A DNA stretch of 64,000 nucleotides from Pseudomonadales bacterium. Lineage in GTDB: Bacteria; Pseudomonadota; Gammaproteobacteria; Pseudomonadales; Azotimanducaceae. Shown one piece after another: positions 1 through 8,642 of the stretch; the stretch's first letter is position 1; the number at the start of each line of letters is the position of its first letter. The stretch covers positions 434,001 to 498,000 of the forward strand of contig JANQJA010000008.1 of assembly GCA_028281885.1 (NCBI GenBank). Direction: 5' to 3'. Under the pieces are notes generated by a model. The model was not told the DNA's origin and did not search any database. It worked only from the letters and a program-made list of their open reading frames with translations. The position numbers and the translations under genes were made by a program.

Positions 1-817
1 CGAACCAATCGGTTAACAGGTCTGTTTCGCTGGCCAGCTGATTCAGCATCACCTGAACCTGACCGATAAACTTTGGATCGATGTGCTCATCGGCCATGGC
101 CGGAACCATGGGCGGGTCCAGATAGTGAACGCTGTCGTCCCGGGCCAGTAACTCGGTGGCGAGATCACCCAGCATTTCGGCACGGGTCGGTGACCGGAAA
201 CCCACCGACAGTGTCAGACAATCGTCAATGGCGGTACCCCAGTGGGGTACGCGTGGTGGCAGGTAGAGGATGTCGCCGGGACCGGCGATCAGGGTTTCCT
301 TGGTTTCAAATTCTGCCAGCAGGTTGAGATCGGTATCGGTTCGTGACCTGGCATCGCTGCCCAGTGGTTTACCCAGCTGCCACTCTCTTTGGCCCTGTGC
401 CTGCAGCAGAAACACATCATAATGATCGAAGTGAGGGCCGACGCCGCCACCGGGGGCAGCGAAGCTGACCATGATGTCGTCGATACGCCAGGGCGGGATG
501 AAATCGAAGTAGTCCCGAAGTGCTCCGACGCTCGGAATCCAGAGATCGACGGCCTGGACCAACAGCGTCCAGTCTTGTTCCGGCAGTCGACCAAATCGAC
601 TGACATCGAAGGGGCCGTGTTCCAGCGACCAGGTATGGGATTCGCGGTCGAAGCTTACCAGCCTCGATTCGATGTCAGTTTCGAGCGCGAGTCCAGCCAG
701 TTCGTCAGGGCTGACCGGACTGGTGAAATCGGCAATCGCCTGGCTGATCATTTGCGGAGCCTTTTGCCAATAAGCGGTGAGAAATTCGTTGACGTCAAAG
801 TGATTCAGAGCTGGCAT
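1..817 (-). CDS. roxA: Partial JmjC/cupin ribosomal oxygenase (RoxA/YcfD-like), 3' end beyond window
   Basis: Reading the minus strand from the ATG at 817 gives about 272 residues with no stop before the window edge. The fold is a 2-oxoglutarate/Fe(II) JmjC-type cupin. The iron triad is visible as H129-x-D131 (context PHFDHYDVF) and H192 (context RVPHWG). Spacing and length fit the YcfD family, which hydroxylates an arginine of ribosomal protein L16; that role is family knowledge. Only the C-terminal wing is cut off by the window start. The start lies about 70 bp from the divergent hydrolase gene, so the two share a promoter region. The alternative is another cupin-4 family hydroxylase, but the L16-type core match is good. 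Confidence 0.9.
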   Translation of the reverse strand, partial: MPALNHFDVNEFLTAYWQKAPQMISQAIADFTSPVSPDELAGLALETDIESRLVSFDRESHTWSLEHGPFDVSRFGRLPEQDWTLLVQAVDLWIPSVGALRDYFDFIPPWRIDDIMVSFAAPGGGVGPHFDHYDVFLLQAQGQREWQLGKPLGSDARSRTDTDLNLLAEFETKETLIAGPGDILYLPPRVPHWGTAIDDCLTLSVGFRSPTRAEMLGDLATELLARDDSVHYLDPPMVPAMADEHIDPKFIGQVQVMLNQLASETDLLTDWF

Positions 818-853
818 GGGTTACAGTCTGGCCTCGGATACAGTTGTAACCGC

Positions 854-859
854 TATAAT
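854..859 (+). promoter_or_regulatory. Consensus -10 hexamer of the hydrolase promoter
   Basis: A perfect TATAAT lies 27 bp upstream of the GTG start at 887. A GGAG ribosome-binding site at 878-881 follows. No convincing -35 hexamer is visible at the usual spacing. The implied transcript start near 866 gives a leader of about 20 nt, which supports starting the hydrolase at 887 and not further upstream. Confidence 0.45.
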
Positions 860-886
860 GCGGCGCTTTTGAACGATGGAGAAGTT

Positions 887-1729
887 GTGGCCGACGAATA
901 CCAGGTTGACCTGGGTTACCTGAAGATTGCTGGCAAGTTCTGGGGGGATGAAGATGGCGAACCGACGCTGGCTGTGCATGGTTACCTCGACAACGCCAAC
1001 AGCTTTGACATGATTGCACCCTCGCTCGAGGGGCTGCGTATTTTCGCCCTCGACCTGCCCGGCCACGGCTGGTCGGACCATCGCAGTGGCGGGGATACCT
1101 ATGAAGGGCTGGGATATCTGCGAGATGTGCTTGCTGTGGCGGATCACCTGGGCTGGGACCGATTCAGTTACCTGGGCCATTCCATGGGCGGTGAGATTGG
1201 CTCCCAGCTGGCCGGGCTCTTCCCGGAACGGATAAACCGACTGGTCTGTATTGACGGCTATTGCGGAACCGCCAGCCCGCCCCGGGCGCTTGAACTGATG
1301 AGACGGACGGTTGCGTCCTCCTTTAAGGCCGCATCAAGTCTGAAGGTCTTCCCCACCCTCGATGCCATGGCGCAACGCCTGCAGGAGGTGACCAGACAGA
1401 ACGAGGCTTCGGCGCGCTGCCTGCTGGAACGTGGTCATCGACCCGTCGAAGGTGGTTTCGTCTGGCGTACCGATCCCAGGATTATTGGCACAGGCGCGTT
1501 GGAATTTACCCGGGCGCAGCTCGACCTGCTGCTGGACCAGACTACAGCGCCAACGCTGATCATCGTCGCGAGCCACGAAGACCGGTGGTTCCAGCGAGCG
1601 ATTGACGCCATCATGGACAGGAAGGATGCCCATCGGAAAGTGGTTCATGTACCGGGGCATCATCACCTGCATATGCAGGAACAGGCGGCGCAGGTGGTTG
1701 AACTGATTAACGACTTCATGAAGGAGTAA
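887..1729 (+). CDS. Alpha/beta hydrolase (about 280 aa)
   Basis: This is a serine hydrolase of the alpha/beta fold. It has an oxyanion HGYLDN motif at residues 31-36, the nucleophile elbow GHSMGG with Ser99, a late acidic residue (SHEDRW context) and a catalytic His in VPGHHHLH. The open frame extends upstream to 389, but that stretch is antisense to the ribosomal oxygenase. The GTG at 887 is preferred because GGAG at 878-881 and TATAAT at 854 lie just before it. It diverges from roxA and is followed, 12 bp after its stop, by the DUF2723 protein. Substrate is unknown. It is not obviously BioH despite the nearby biotin genes. Confidence 0.85.
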   Translation: MADEYQVDLGYLKIAGKFWGDEDGEPTLAVHGYLDNANSFDMIAPSLEGLRIFALDLPGHGWSDHRSGGDTYEGLGYLRDVLAVADHLGWDRFSYLGHSMGGEIGSQLAGLFPERINRLVCIDGYCGTASPPRALELMRRTVASSFKAASSLKVFPTLDAMAQRLQEVTRQNEASARCLLERGHRPVEGGFVWRTDPRIIGTGALEFTRAQLDLLLDQTTAPTLIIVASHEDRWFQRAIDAIMDRKDAHRKVVHVPGHHHLHMQEQAAQVVELINDFMKE

Positions 1730-1824
1730 CGCCAATCAGTCTGCAGCGACAATGGAAGCTCTCAGCAAGAACGGCTGAGCCGTTCATCGTCTTTTGTCTG
1801 GCGCTGGCGCTTTACCTCGTCACC

Positions 1825-3756
1825 ATGCCGCGAAGCATCACGCTGGAAGATGTCGGTCTGTTCCAGATGGTCTGCTACAACGGCGGCCTGTCTCATCCTC
1901 CGGGCTACCCGCTGTTTACGATGTTGTGTCAGGGATTGTTGCTGGGCCCTGACATCTACTTCGGCCATGCCTTGTCTGCGGTGTTTGCTGCCCTGGCCGT
2001 GGCTGTCTTCTTTCTTGTTTCGATGAATCTCTGTGGCGACCGACAGGTCGCGTGGCTGGCGAGCCTTGGCTGGTCGCTGACCACGACCTTCTGGTCGCAG
2101 GCAATCGTCATCGAGGTTTATTCACTCGCCGCACTCCTGTTCATGATGAACCTGCTGTTGGTGCAGTGGTATGTCATGCGCGGGGAGGTGAGGCTATTGA
2201 TACTGGCGGCACTGATGTTTGGTTTTCAGCTTGCCAATCATTGGCCATTGGCAGTGCTCTCTTCCCCGGCGATGCTGGCCTTCGTATGGCCGGCGCGTGA
2301 TCGATTGCTGCAGCATGTCGTGCGGCCCAGCAATATCGTTGGTATTTTGCTGGCACTGACTGCCGGCCTGTCGCCCTATCTGTATTTGATCACGGTGAAG
2401 GAGCCGGCGTTCGCGATTTTCGGGACCATTGATTCAGTGCCGCATCTACTTCGCTATGTTTTTCGTCTGGACTACACCGATGCTTCCGGTGCTGCTACTC
2501 CCTGGGACAAGGTTCAGTTTATCGGTTTCGTGTTGTACTTCACGCTGACCCAGCTTTCCCTCGCTGGTGTGCCTTTCATTCTGGCGGGATGCCTGGTGTC
2601 AGTATCGGTGCTGGCCCGGTCAGCGTCAGTTGGCCTGCTGTTGATGTTTGCCGGATCGACGGTATTGCTCGTCGCGTTGTTGAACTTCGAATACAGTGAT
2701 CTATACCGGGCGGTCGTCAAGCCCTATCCGATTATCGCCGTGTCAGCGGTGGCCTTTTGGTTTGCCCTTGGTGTTCGCGCGGTCGGTCGGCTGCTCGGCA
2801 GTCGTGGCATTATCGTCGGTCCGCTGTTGCTGCTGGTGATCGCTGCTACAGAATTTCCGCGCCGGGATCGCAGTGAATCCTCACTGGTTGAATCGTTCCA
2901 CCGGGTACTGCTGTCGTCGCTTCCCCCGGACGCTGTGCTGTTCTCCCGTGGCGATAACCGTACGGGCCCGCTTGGTTACCTTCATTATGTCAAGGGCGAG
3001 CGCCCTGATGTCATGCTGCTGGACTATGACAACCTGGTATTTCCCAATCGACTGGCATCGGCATATGCCAGTGATGAGCAGCACTTCGAAGCTTTTTCCA
3101 GGTTTGTCGAGCGTCAGACGCGACCCGTTTTTGTTACCGCTCCCATCATTTCACCGCGGATCGATTTCGGCGCCTATGTTCAGTACAACCCTGGTGGTGG
3201 CAATGGTGTGATTTTTGATCGAGCCCTCGACAACTTTGCTGATGTCATGGTCGATCTGTACCTGAATGATCTGGTGACCGACGATCACGAGCGGTACTTT
3301 CTGTTTCAGCTGCTTGGGCGTTTCTCGCAACAATACATGGCAATTGCTCTTGGCAATACGGGGGCTCAGTTGCCGGACTATGTGCATGAACGCATTGCCC
3401 GGCTGCAGCAGACTTTCCCGGGGCAGCTCATCACGTTGCAGTACATGGTGCCACAGGCAAGAGATGAGTCGGATCGCAATCGATTACTCGAAATGGCAGC
3501 CATCGCGGAACAGGCTATCCCGACGTATGCGACGCGCGACAGCCTGGCGCTGTTCTATCGACTGGTTGGTGATATCCAGAACCTGCCTCCGGACGGCCCG
3601 GCGAGAGCGGAGGAGTACTACCTGATGTCGATCGAGCAACGACCTGAAGCGGCTAACCAGAGTGCTTGCGCCCTTGCTGAAATGTTGGAGCAGGGCATCG
3701 CGGGGGAATCGGCGCGAGAGGTGCTGGAACGCTTCGAGTCCCCCTGCGGTCAGTAG
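1825..3756 (+). CDS. DUF2723-type polytopic membrane glycosyltransferase
   Basis: This large integral membrane protein carries the N-terminal signature of the DUF2723/GT-C family: an acidic loop (LEDVGLF) followed by HPPGYPLF, then about ten hydrophobic segments and a soluble C-terminal third. Family members are thought to be lipid-linked sugar (O-mannosyl-like) transferases acting outside the cytoplasmic membrane. The first ATG is at 1825, but in-frame codons upstream (about 1735-1824) encode the hydrophobic first helix that the family needs. Those codons contain no ATG, GTG or TTG; only ATC at 1735 (8 nt after AAGGAG) or CTG at 1741 are available. Its stop abuts the convergent SGNH gene directly. 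Confidence 0.75.
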   Translation: MPRSITLEDVGLFQMVCYNGGLSHPPGYPLFTMLCQGLLLGPDIYFGHALSAVFAALAVAVFFLVSMNLCGDRQVAWLASLGWSLTTTFWSQAIVIEVYSLAALLFMMNLLLVQWYVMRGEVRLLILAALMFGFQLANHWPLAVLSSPAMLAFVWPARDRLLQHVVRPSNIVGILLALTAGLSPYLYLITVKEPAFAIFGTIDSVPHLLRYVFRLDYTDASGAATPWDKVQFIGFVLYFTLTQLSLAGVPFILAGCLVSVSVLARSASVGLLLMFAGSTVLLVALLNFEYSDLYRAVVKPYPIIAVSAVAFWFALGVRAVGRLLGSRGIIVGPLLLLVIAATEFPRRDRSESSLVESFHRVLLSSLPPDAVLFSRGDNRTGPLGYLHYVKGERPDVMLLDYDNLVFPNRLASAYASDEQHFEAFSRFVERQTRPVFVTAPIISPRIDFGAYVQYNPGGGNGVIFDRALDNFADVMVDLYLNDLVTDDHERYFLFQLLGRFSQQYMAIALGNTGAQLPDYVHERIARLQQTFPGQLITLQYMVPQARDESDRNRLLEMAAIAEQAIPTYATRDSLALFYRLVGDIQNLPPDGPARAEEYYLMSIEQRPEAANQSACALAEMLEQGIAGESAREVLERFESPCGQ

Positions 3757-4755
3757 TTACATGGATGCGCCGGCGTTGTCGCTGGTTTCCTCGATGACGT
3801 CCTCGGCCGACTCCTCTGCGGTGAGAATGAATGACGCTTCATGATTTGCCAGGGTTTCTGCCCATAGTTCTGCGTGCGCTTCCAGGCCGGCTTCAGAAAA
3901 GTGGCAATTGTCCGGTCGATACTGGAAATGCGTGAGCGTATCTGTGTTTGCGCCGGGATAGACGCCAGGTAGCAGTTCCGGAAGCAATCTTTGTGCGTCG
4001 CGAACCGCGTCGCTACCCAGATTGTTACAGATGGTTGCGACCGCCGGAAAAACGGGGGCATCAATACCGTAATCACGCAGCGACGAAACCAGCTGGCTGA
4101 ACATGGCGGTATATTGCTCTTCGGTGGTTTCCGAGAGCACATCTGCTTCACCCTGGTGCCAGAGGACATGGGTTGGCACGATGCCGGCGGATGCAATTTC
4201 CTGAGCTGCCCTTTCGACGCGCGGGTGCAGGCGTCCGCCATTCGGGATCCATTCGCTGAGCGCGGTACCGCCGATGGCGAACGGGACCACGAGCACCTTG
4301 TCGAAGGTGCCGCGGTCAATCAGCTTGTCGCCGACCCGGCCCCACACAGATCCGGTATTGCCGTCAGGGCCCAGTAGTGGATCGTCCGCTGCATAACAGT
4401 TGCCGTCATGGAAATTGAAGTTCACGACATCCGCGTCAGGCGTGTACATGCCCCGACCGAAATTTGCAGCGTTTGACTGACCAAAGGTAAACAGCACGGC
4501 ATTGCGTGGGTCGGCGGCCATGAAATCGTCGCAGGAAACGAGCTGTTTTTCGCTGACATCTGAAAATCCACAGCTCGTGACGTCGTCTTCGCGACACCCG
4601 GCGTCAACGAACAGCATGGCAATGGGTAACACCCAGGTACTAAAAGGCTGTCCCCACTCCGGACGGTATTGCCCAACGAGAGCGCCGTATCCATAGGCAC
4701 CAAGAATGGCGGCAACAACGATGGCGGTCCCGAGGACCCGTGCAATGATACGCAA
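3757..4755 (-). CDS. SGNH/GDSL-like sialate O-acetylesterase-type esterase, membrane-anchored
   Basis: The protein has 332 residues with an N-terminal hydrophobic segment (about residues 5-28) that acts as signal anchor or uncleaved signal. The catalytic domain shows the GQSNAANFG block with the nucleophilic Ser (block I), the WHQGEADV block, and a C-terminal DNCHFSEAG block supplying the Asp/His pair. This arrangement is typical of the SASA/CE6-like carbohydrate esterases. It probably removes acetyl groups from an extracytoplasmic glycan, which fits a neighbouring membrane glycosyltransferase, but the substrate is inferred. The C-terminus is acidic (EESAEDVIEETSDN). The stop codons of this gene and the convergent gene are immediately adjacent. 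Confidence 0.75.
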   Translation of the reverse strand: MRIIARVLGTAIVVAAILGAYGYGALVGQYRPEWGQPFSTWVLPIAMLFVDAGCREDDVTSCGFSDVSEKQLVSCDDFMAADPRNAVLFTFGQSNAANFGRGMYTPDADVVNFNFHDGNCYAADDPLLGPDGNTGSVWGRVGDKLIDRGTFDKVLVVPFAIGGTALSEWIPNGGRLHPRVERAAQEIASAGIVPTHVLWHQGEADVLSETTEEQYTAMFSQLVSSLRDYGIDAPVFPAVATICNNLGSDAVRDAQRLLPELLPGVYPGANTDTLTHFQYRPDNCHFSEAGLEAHAELWAETLANHEASFILTAEESAEDVIEETSDNAGASM

Positions 4756-4947
4756 GGTGATCTCCTTTTATATGAGCATGAGCAAAAGCTACGGGATTAT
4801 CGCCTATTTCCAGACCGAGTCGAAGCCGCTGCATTGTGCGCCAGCTCGCATCTTCGTTCTGACGCTGGTCACAGTTCTGACATCTTGTCATTTGTTGACC
4901 AGGGCATCGTTCTACACTCCGCGATGAATCATGTCAGGAGAAAACTT

Positions 4948-5727
4948 ATGTCGTTGGCAGAGTGGTTTGAAAATCATCGAAAAGCACTCGTTGAGCGAAT
5001 GAGGACATCGCGGGAAAGGCAGCGGGGGCCAAAGCGGATGGTGGCAATTCACGATGCAGTCATTCGGTTGCTGGAGAATAACGGTGAAGGGCGCGTTGAG
5101 GCGGCCGTGAGTCTCTATGAGCGATGGGGGGATGAGTTGGATGCGGCCGGCAAGAGCTATCTGCGTGCAAGCCTGAATGAGTTTGATCGTCATCCGGGTA
5201 ATGTGCTGATTTCCAGCGCCGGGCTCATGACATTTATTCTTGGTGTCGCAGCGGAGAGAGATAAAGGACGCCAGGTGTGGTGTCTTGAGCATGACCTGCA
5301 CTGGATCGCGGTGTTGCGATCCTGGTTCAAGCGATATGCCATCAAGGGTGCTTATATGATCCAGGTGCCCGTCAGGATTATTGGCGGTATGGTCAGATAC
5401 CAGATTCATCCACGTCATCTACCGAAGAACATCAGCCTGATCATCTGTGAGCGAGCCGGTACGGCGCCGGGTTCCGCCCTGTCGACCCTGTTAACGGTTG
5501 CCCCCAACCTTGCTACGGAGTTCACGGCTGTTTGTCGGCGCGTTGATGTCCATGCCGAAGCCCCGCTGCTCAGGCGATGGGCGCAAAAACACCAGGCGAG
5601 TTTTGTTGTGGTCGATAGTGCCCGGGGGCTGGTGAAGCTGACGCGCACGACCAATATCCGGTCCGGTCGGGCAGAATACGCTGTTGCGGATCCGACTGAA
5701 CGACCGGCGGAAACAGCGACCGCCTGA
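4948..5727 (+). CDS. Unknown protein with a methyltransferase-like alpha/beta core
   Basis: The ATG at 4948 is chosen because AGGAG lies 7 nt upstream; the frame is open much further 5' but that part overlaps the divergent esterase. The 259-residue product begins with a basic helical region (residues 1-60). A hydrophobic beta-strand/glycine stretch (VLISSAGLMTFILG) and an acidic residue (CLEHDLHW) then resemble the first two strands of a class I SAM-dependent methyltransferase. The glycine-rich SAM loop is poor, so catalytic activity is doubtful. No named family is recognised. It is divergent from the SGNH esterase over a 192-bp gap. Confidence 0.55.
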   Translation: MSLAEWFENHRKALVERMRTSRERQRGPKRMVAIHDAVIRLLENNGEGRVEAAVSLYERWGDELDAAGKSYLRASLNEFDRHPGNVLISSAGLMTFILGVAAERDKGRQVWCLEHDLHWIAVLRSWFKRYAIKGAYMIQVPVRIIGGMVRYQIHPRHLPKNISLIICERAGTAPGSALSTLLTVAPNLATEFTAVCRRVDVHAEAPLLRRWAQKHQASFVVVDSARGLVKLTRTTNIRSGRAEYAVADPTERPAETATA

Positions 5728-5866
5728 CCAGTGTTTGCGGGAAGTGGATGGCGGCGCGGCGGCTTTATGCGCCAGCCTTCTCTGCATAGACCGAGTCGTG
5801 CCTGGCCACGCTGGTTTTAGTTCGATAGACCATAGCGTGTATAGTCCGGGAGCATGGTTTTTCGAG

Positions 5867-5895
5867 ACGTTCCCGATTCCTCTTTATGGGAACGT
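5867..5895. promoter_or_regulatory. Perfect 8-bp inverted repeat, candidate TetR operator
   Basis: ACGTTCCC at 5867-5874 and GGGAACGT at 5888-5895 are perfect reverse complements with a 13-nt spacer. They lie 26 bp before the TTG start of the esterase and about 22 bp after a -10-like TATAGT at 5840. The operon downstream ends in a TetR-type regulator, so autoregulation at this palindrome is a reasonable inference. A hairpin in the leader RNA is the alternative. Confidence 0.45.
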
Positions 5896-5921
5896 AGAGC
5901 TGGAAGAGAGGGAGAAGAGCA

Positions 5922-6887
5922 TTGAAACAGATCTCGGATCTGACGCCTTACCTGGACCCGGACATTGCCGCGGCACTGGAGCAGCAACCCGCCGTTGACT
6001 GGCGCGAAATCGATGACTTCGGTGCGGCGAGAGCAGCGAGGCCAGGCAGTCCCATGACATCCACCGAGGATGTCACCATTCATGACATCACGCTGCCGGG
6101 TTATGAATCCGGCGACTACCAGGTGCCCGTTCGCGTTTATGTCCCGGTGGCGGGACCTGCGGAAGAAACCTTCGTCTGGATTCATGGTGGCGGATTTGTG
6201 TTTGGTACTGCCTTCGAAAACGACCTTATGTGTGTCGTCTCGGCGAAGCGAAACAATATCAATGTGGTTTCCGTCGACTGGCGTCTCGCACCGGAGCATC
6301 CGTTTCCTGCCGGACTCAACGATTGCTATGCCGCGCTGCTCTGGGTCGGGTCCGGCCCTGAACTGCTTGGCGGCACGCAGAAGAAGATTGCTGTCGGGGG
6401 TGGTAGTGCCGGCGGTTGCTTGGCGGCAGCAACTTCGCTGCTGGCTCGTGACCTGAAGGGCCCCGAGATCTGTTATCAGGTGCTGGTCATACCCGTGCTC
6501 GATGATCGGATGGAAACCAGAACGGCCCAAATCGTAAACGATCCTCGCGTCTGGAACCGGGACAAGTCGCTCCAGGCCTGGCAGATGTATCTTGGTGAGG
6601 GTCACGCAGGTGAAGTGTCTCCCTATGCTTCACCGGCCAGGGCGACGGACCTTTCCGGACTTCCGCCGGCCAGCGTCTTTGCCGAAGAAATGGACCTGTT
6701 GCGTGACGAAGCCGTCGAATATGCCAACCGACTGGCAGCGGCCAATGTCAGGACTAATCTTACTGTCTGGGCCGGGACAACTCATGGACATATGGGACTG
6801 GCGCCACAGGCGGAGGTGAGCAGGAGGGCGAATCGCGACGTCCAGGAGGCAATCAAGATGGCGTTCGATCGCCCCTTGTTCGGGTAG
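5922..6887 (+). CDS. HSL-type (alpha/beta hydrolase fold-3) esterase
   Basis: This 321-residue enzyme resembles the hormone-sensitive-lipase family of carboxylesterases. It has the HGGGF oxyanion motif at residues 88-92, a nucleophile elbow GGGSAGG with Ser162 (the usual form is GDSAGG, so the Asp is replaced), an acidic residue in EEMDLLRDE, and a catalytic His in GTTHGHMG. It starts at TTG 5922 after GGGAGAAG; no ATG fits. It is first in an operon with the LLM oxidoreductase (9 bp gap) and TetR regulator, suggesting ester or lactone catabolism controlled by that regulator. Physiological substrate unknown. Confidence 0.85.
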   Translation: MKQISDLTPYLDPDIAAALEQQPAVDWREIDDFGAARAARPGSPMTSTEDVTIHDITLPGYESGDYQVPVRVYVPVAGPAEETFVWIHGGGFVFGTAFENDLMCVVSAKRNNINVVSVDWRLAPEHPFPAGLNDCYAALLWVGSGPELLGGTQKKIAVGGGSAGGCLAAATSLLARDLKGPEICYQVLVIPVLDDRMETRTAQIVNDPRVWNRDKSLQAWQMYLGEGHAGEVSPYASPARATDLSGLPPASVFAEEMDLLRDEAVEYANRLAAANVRTNLTVWAGTTHGHMGLAPQAEVSRRANRDVQEAIKMAFDRPLFG

Positions 6888-6896
6888 TAAAGTGCC

Positions 6897-7940
6897 ATGA
6901 AACTCGGATTTTCCCTTGGTTACTCCGGCAGCGAATTGAAGTTGCCGATGGATCTGATTCTCCTGGCCGAGCGACTCGGCTATGACTCGGTATGGACCGC
7001 TGAGGCTTATGGTTCCGACGCCTGGTCTCCGTTGGCCTATATCGCCGCGCGTACTGAACACATTCGGCTGGGTACGTCGATCTCCCAGATTGCGGCCCGT
7101 CCGCCGGTAACGGCAGCCATGCATGCGACGACCATTGACGCCCTGTCGGGCGGAAATCGCGTCATTGTCGGACTGGGTATGAGCGGCCCGCAGATCGTCG
7201 AAGGCTGGTACGGGGAACCCTGGGGTAAACCTTACTATCGCATCAAGGATTACGTGGAGATCATGCGCAAGGTGTTTCGACGTGAAGAACCTGTGACGCA
7301 TAACGGTCGTGAATTCCAGCTGCCTTACCATGGCGAGGGAACCCTGGGTATCGGCAAGCCGTTGAAGTCAATTCTGCACACCAATCCCGATATTCCTATC
7401 TATCTGGGTACCGGCATGGAGGCCATGGTGAAGCTCACGGGCCGAATTGCGGACGGCTGGTTGCCGCTTCGTGCGACGCCTGGAACGATCAGCGAATCGC
7501 GAACCTGGCTTCACGAAGGCGCCAAAGCAGCGGGACGTTCGCCGGATGATGTTGAAATTCAGACCGGTGTTTCAGTCGAGATTACCAGTGACGTCAAGGC
7601 CGCGATCGATGCACGCAAGCCCAACGCGGCGCTCTATGTCGGCGGCATGGGGCACAAGACGCTGAACTTCCACAAGGAACAGATGATTCGCCGCGGTTTT
7701 GCAGATGCGGCTGACAAAATCCAGGAGCTGTACCTCGCTGGACGAAAACAGGAAGCGATCGATGCCGTGCCCGATGAGTTTATCGACGAGGCGGCATTGC
7801 TGGGCGATGAACAGCGCATCGCTGAACGCTATAGCAGCTGGCGCGATGCGGGTGTGACGGGAATTACGGTGGCCACGGCGCAGCAAGAAGCGCTGCAATT
7901 GATGGCGCAACTGGCGGGCATCAATCAGCGGGGCGGATGA
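6897..7940 (+). CDS. LLM-class oxidoreductase, F420/flavin-dependent type
   Basis: This 347-residue TIM-barrel protein of the luciferase-like monooxygenase superfamily begins MKLGFSLGYSGSE. It has typical motifs for binding a flavin or deazaflavin: AERLGYDSVWTAEAYGSDA, RLGTSISQIAARPP and the GGNRVIVGLGMSGPQIVEGWYG block. The close resemblance to mycobacterial-type LLM F420 oxidoreductases is family knowledge; cofactor cannot be decided by sequence reading alone. It is the second gene of the esterase-LLM-TetR operon. Its TGA stop overlaps an ATG (7937) that would suit a coupled TetR start in another frame. Confidence 0.85.
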   Translation: MKLGFSLGYSGSELKLPMDLILLAERLGYDSVWTAEAYGSDAWSPLAYIAARTEHIRLGTSISQIAARPPVTAAMHATTIDALSGGNRVIVGLGMSGPQIVEGWYGEPWGKPYYRIKDYVEIMRKVFRREEPVTHNGREFQLPYHGEGTLGIGKPLKSILHTNPDIPIYLGTGMEAMVKLTGRIADGWLPLRATPGTISESRTWLHEGAKAAGRSPDDVEIQTGVSVEITSDVKAAIDARKPNAALYVGGMGHKTLNFHKEQMIRRGFADAADKIQELYLAGRKQEAIDAVPDEFIDEAALLGDEQRIAERYSSWRDAGVTGITVATAQQEALQLMAQLAGINQRGG

Positions 7941-8033
7941 CGAAGACGAAAAGGGTATCAGGCGATCAAGACAAAACGGGAAATTAACAAGGAAGCGAGA
8001 GTCGCGCGCGTACTCGAGGTTGCACGGGAGCTG

Positions 8034-8642
8034 ATGGAAGAGGGCGGCGAGGAAGCGCTCACCCTGAGGCGCCTGGCGCGTGAAACGGGCATGTCGGCCA
8101 ATACTATCTACCGACACTTCGGCGGTGCCCGAGATGACATCATCGACGCGATTGTCATGGATGCCTATGCCGCAGTGACCTTCCCCGATGACTCGGAAAT
8201 CAGTCTTGACGAGCCAGGGAAGGGGCCATGGGATATCGCCATGGATACCTATCTGGACAACGGATCTTTCTTCAAGGCGGTGATTCTGTGTGACCTTCGG
8301 GGTCCCAGAGTCAGTGACGCGAAGCAGAATCTTCGACACCTTTATGACCAGTCGTTAGAGCTGCTTGAAACCGCGAAGCTGGAAGGTGTGCTAACGCGTG
8401 AAACAGATGTGAATTTTCTGGGTCATCACTTTCTGCGTCTTTTCCAGAGTATGGCGGCGCACTGGGCGAGGGATGAGATCGACGCCAATACGTTCCGAAC
8501 CCAATTCCGGTATGCGGTTTATTCGGCATTGTTTGTCAATGCGAGCAGTGCAAGCAGGGATCGGTTCGCCCGCGTCTTGTCAGAGATTACCTCGAATGCT
8601 GGCGCCCTGCCGTCAAAGAAATCCCATCGACAGGACGGTTAG
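8034..8642 (+). CDS. TetR-family transcriptional regulator; true 5' end uncertain
   Basis: The HTH region is clear: RVLEVARELMEEGG (helix 1), LTLRRLARETGMSANTIYRHFG (helices 2-3). A ligand-binding all-helical domain follows. The first ATG in frame (8034) lies inside helix 1, so the reported start is too short. The correct frame continues upstream, without ATG/GTG/TTG, to the TGA stop of the LLM gene. A coupled ATG at 7937 (ATGA overlap) is in the neighbouring frame, and removing one base from AAAAGGG at 7949-7955 would join it to this ORF. It presumably regulates the operon through the palindrome at 5867. Confidence 0.8.
   Translation: MEEGGEEALTLRRLARETGMSANTIYRHFGGARDDIIDAIVMDAYAAVTFPDDSEISLDEPGKGPWDIAMDTYLDNGSFFKAVILCDLRGPRVSDAKQNLRHLYDQSLELLETAKLEGVLTRETDVNFLGHHFLRLFQSMAAHWARDEIDANTFRTQFRYAVYSALFVNASSASRDRFARVLSEITSNAGALPSKKSHRQDG

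Noticed and set aside
887-1729. Hydrolase as BioH (pimeloyl-ACP methyl ester esterase)
   Set aside because: It lies near bio genes but faces the other way, is not in their operon and lacks specific BioH similarity beyond the general fold.
5817-6605. Minus-strand ORF of 262 codons
   Set aside because: Antisense to the HSL-type esterase; no domain visible.
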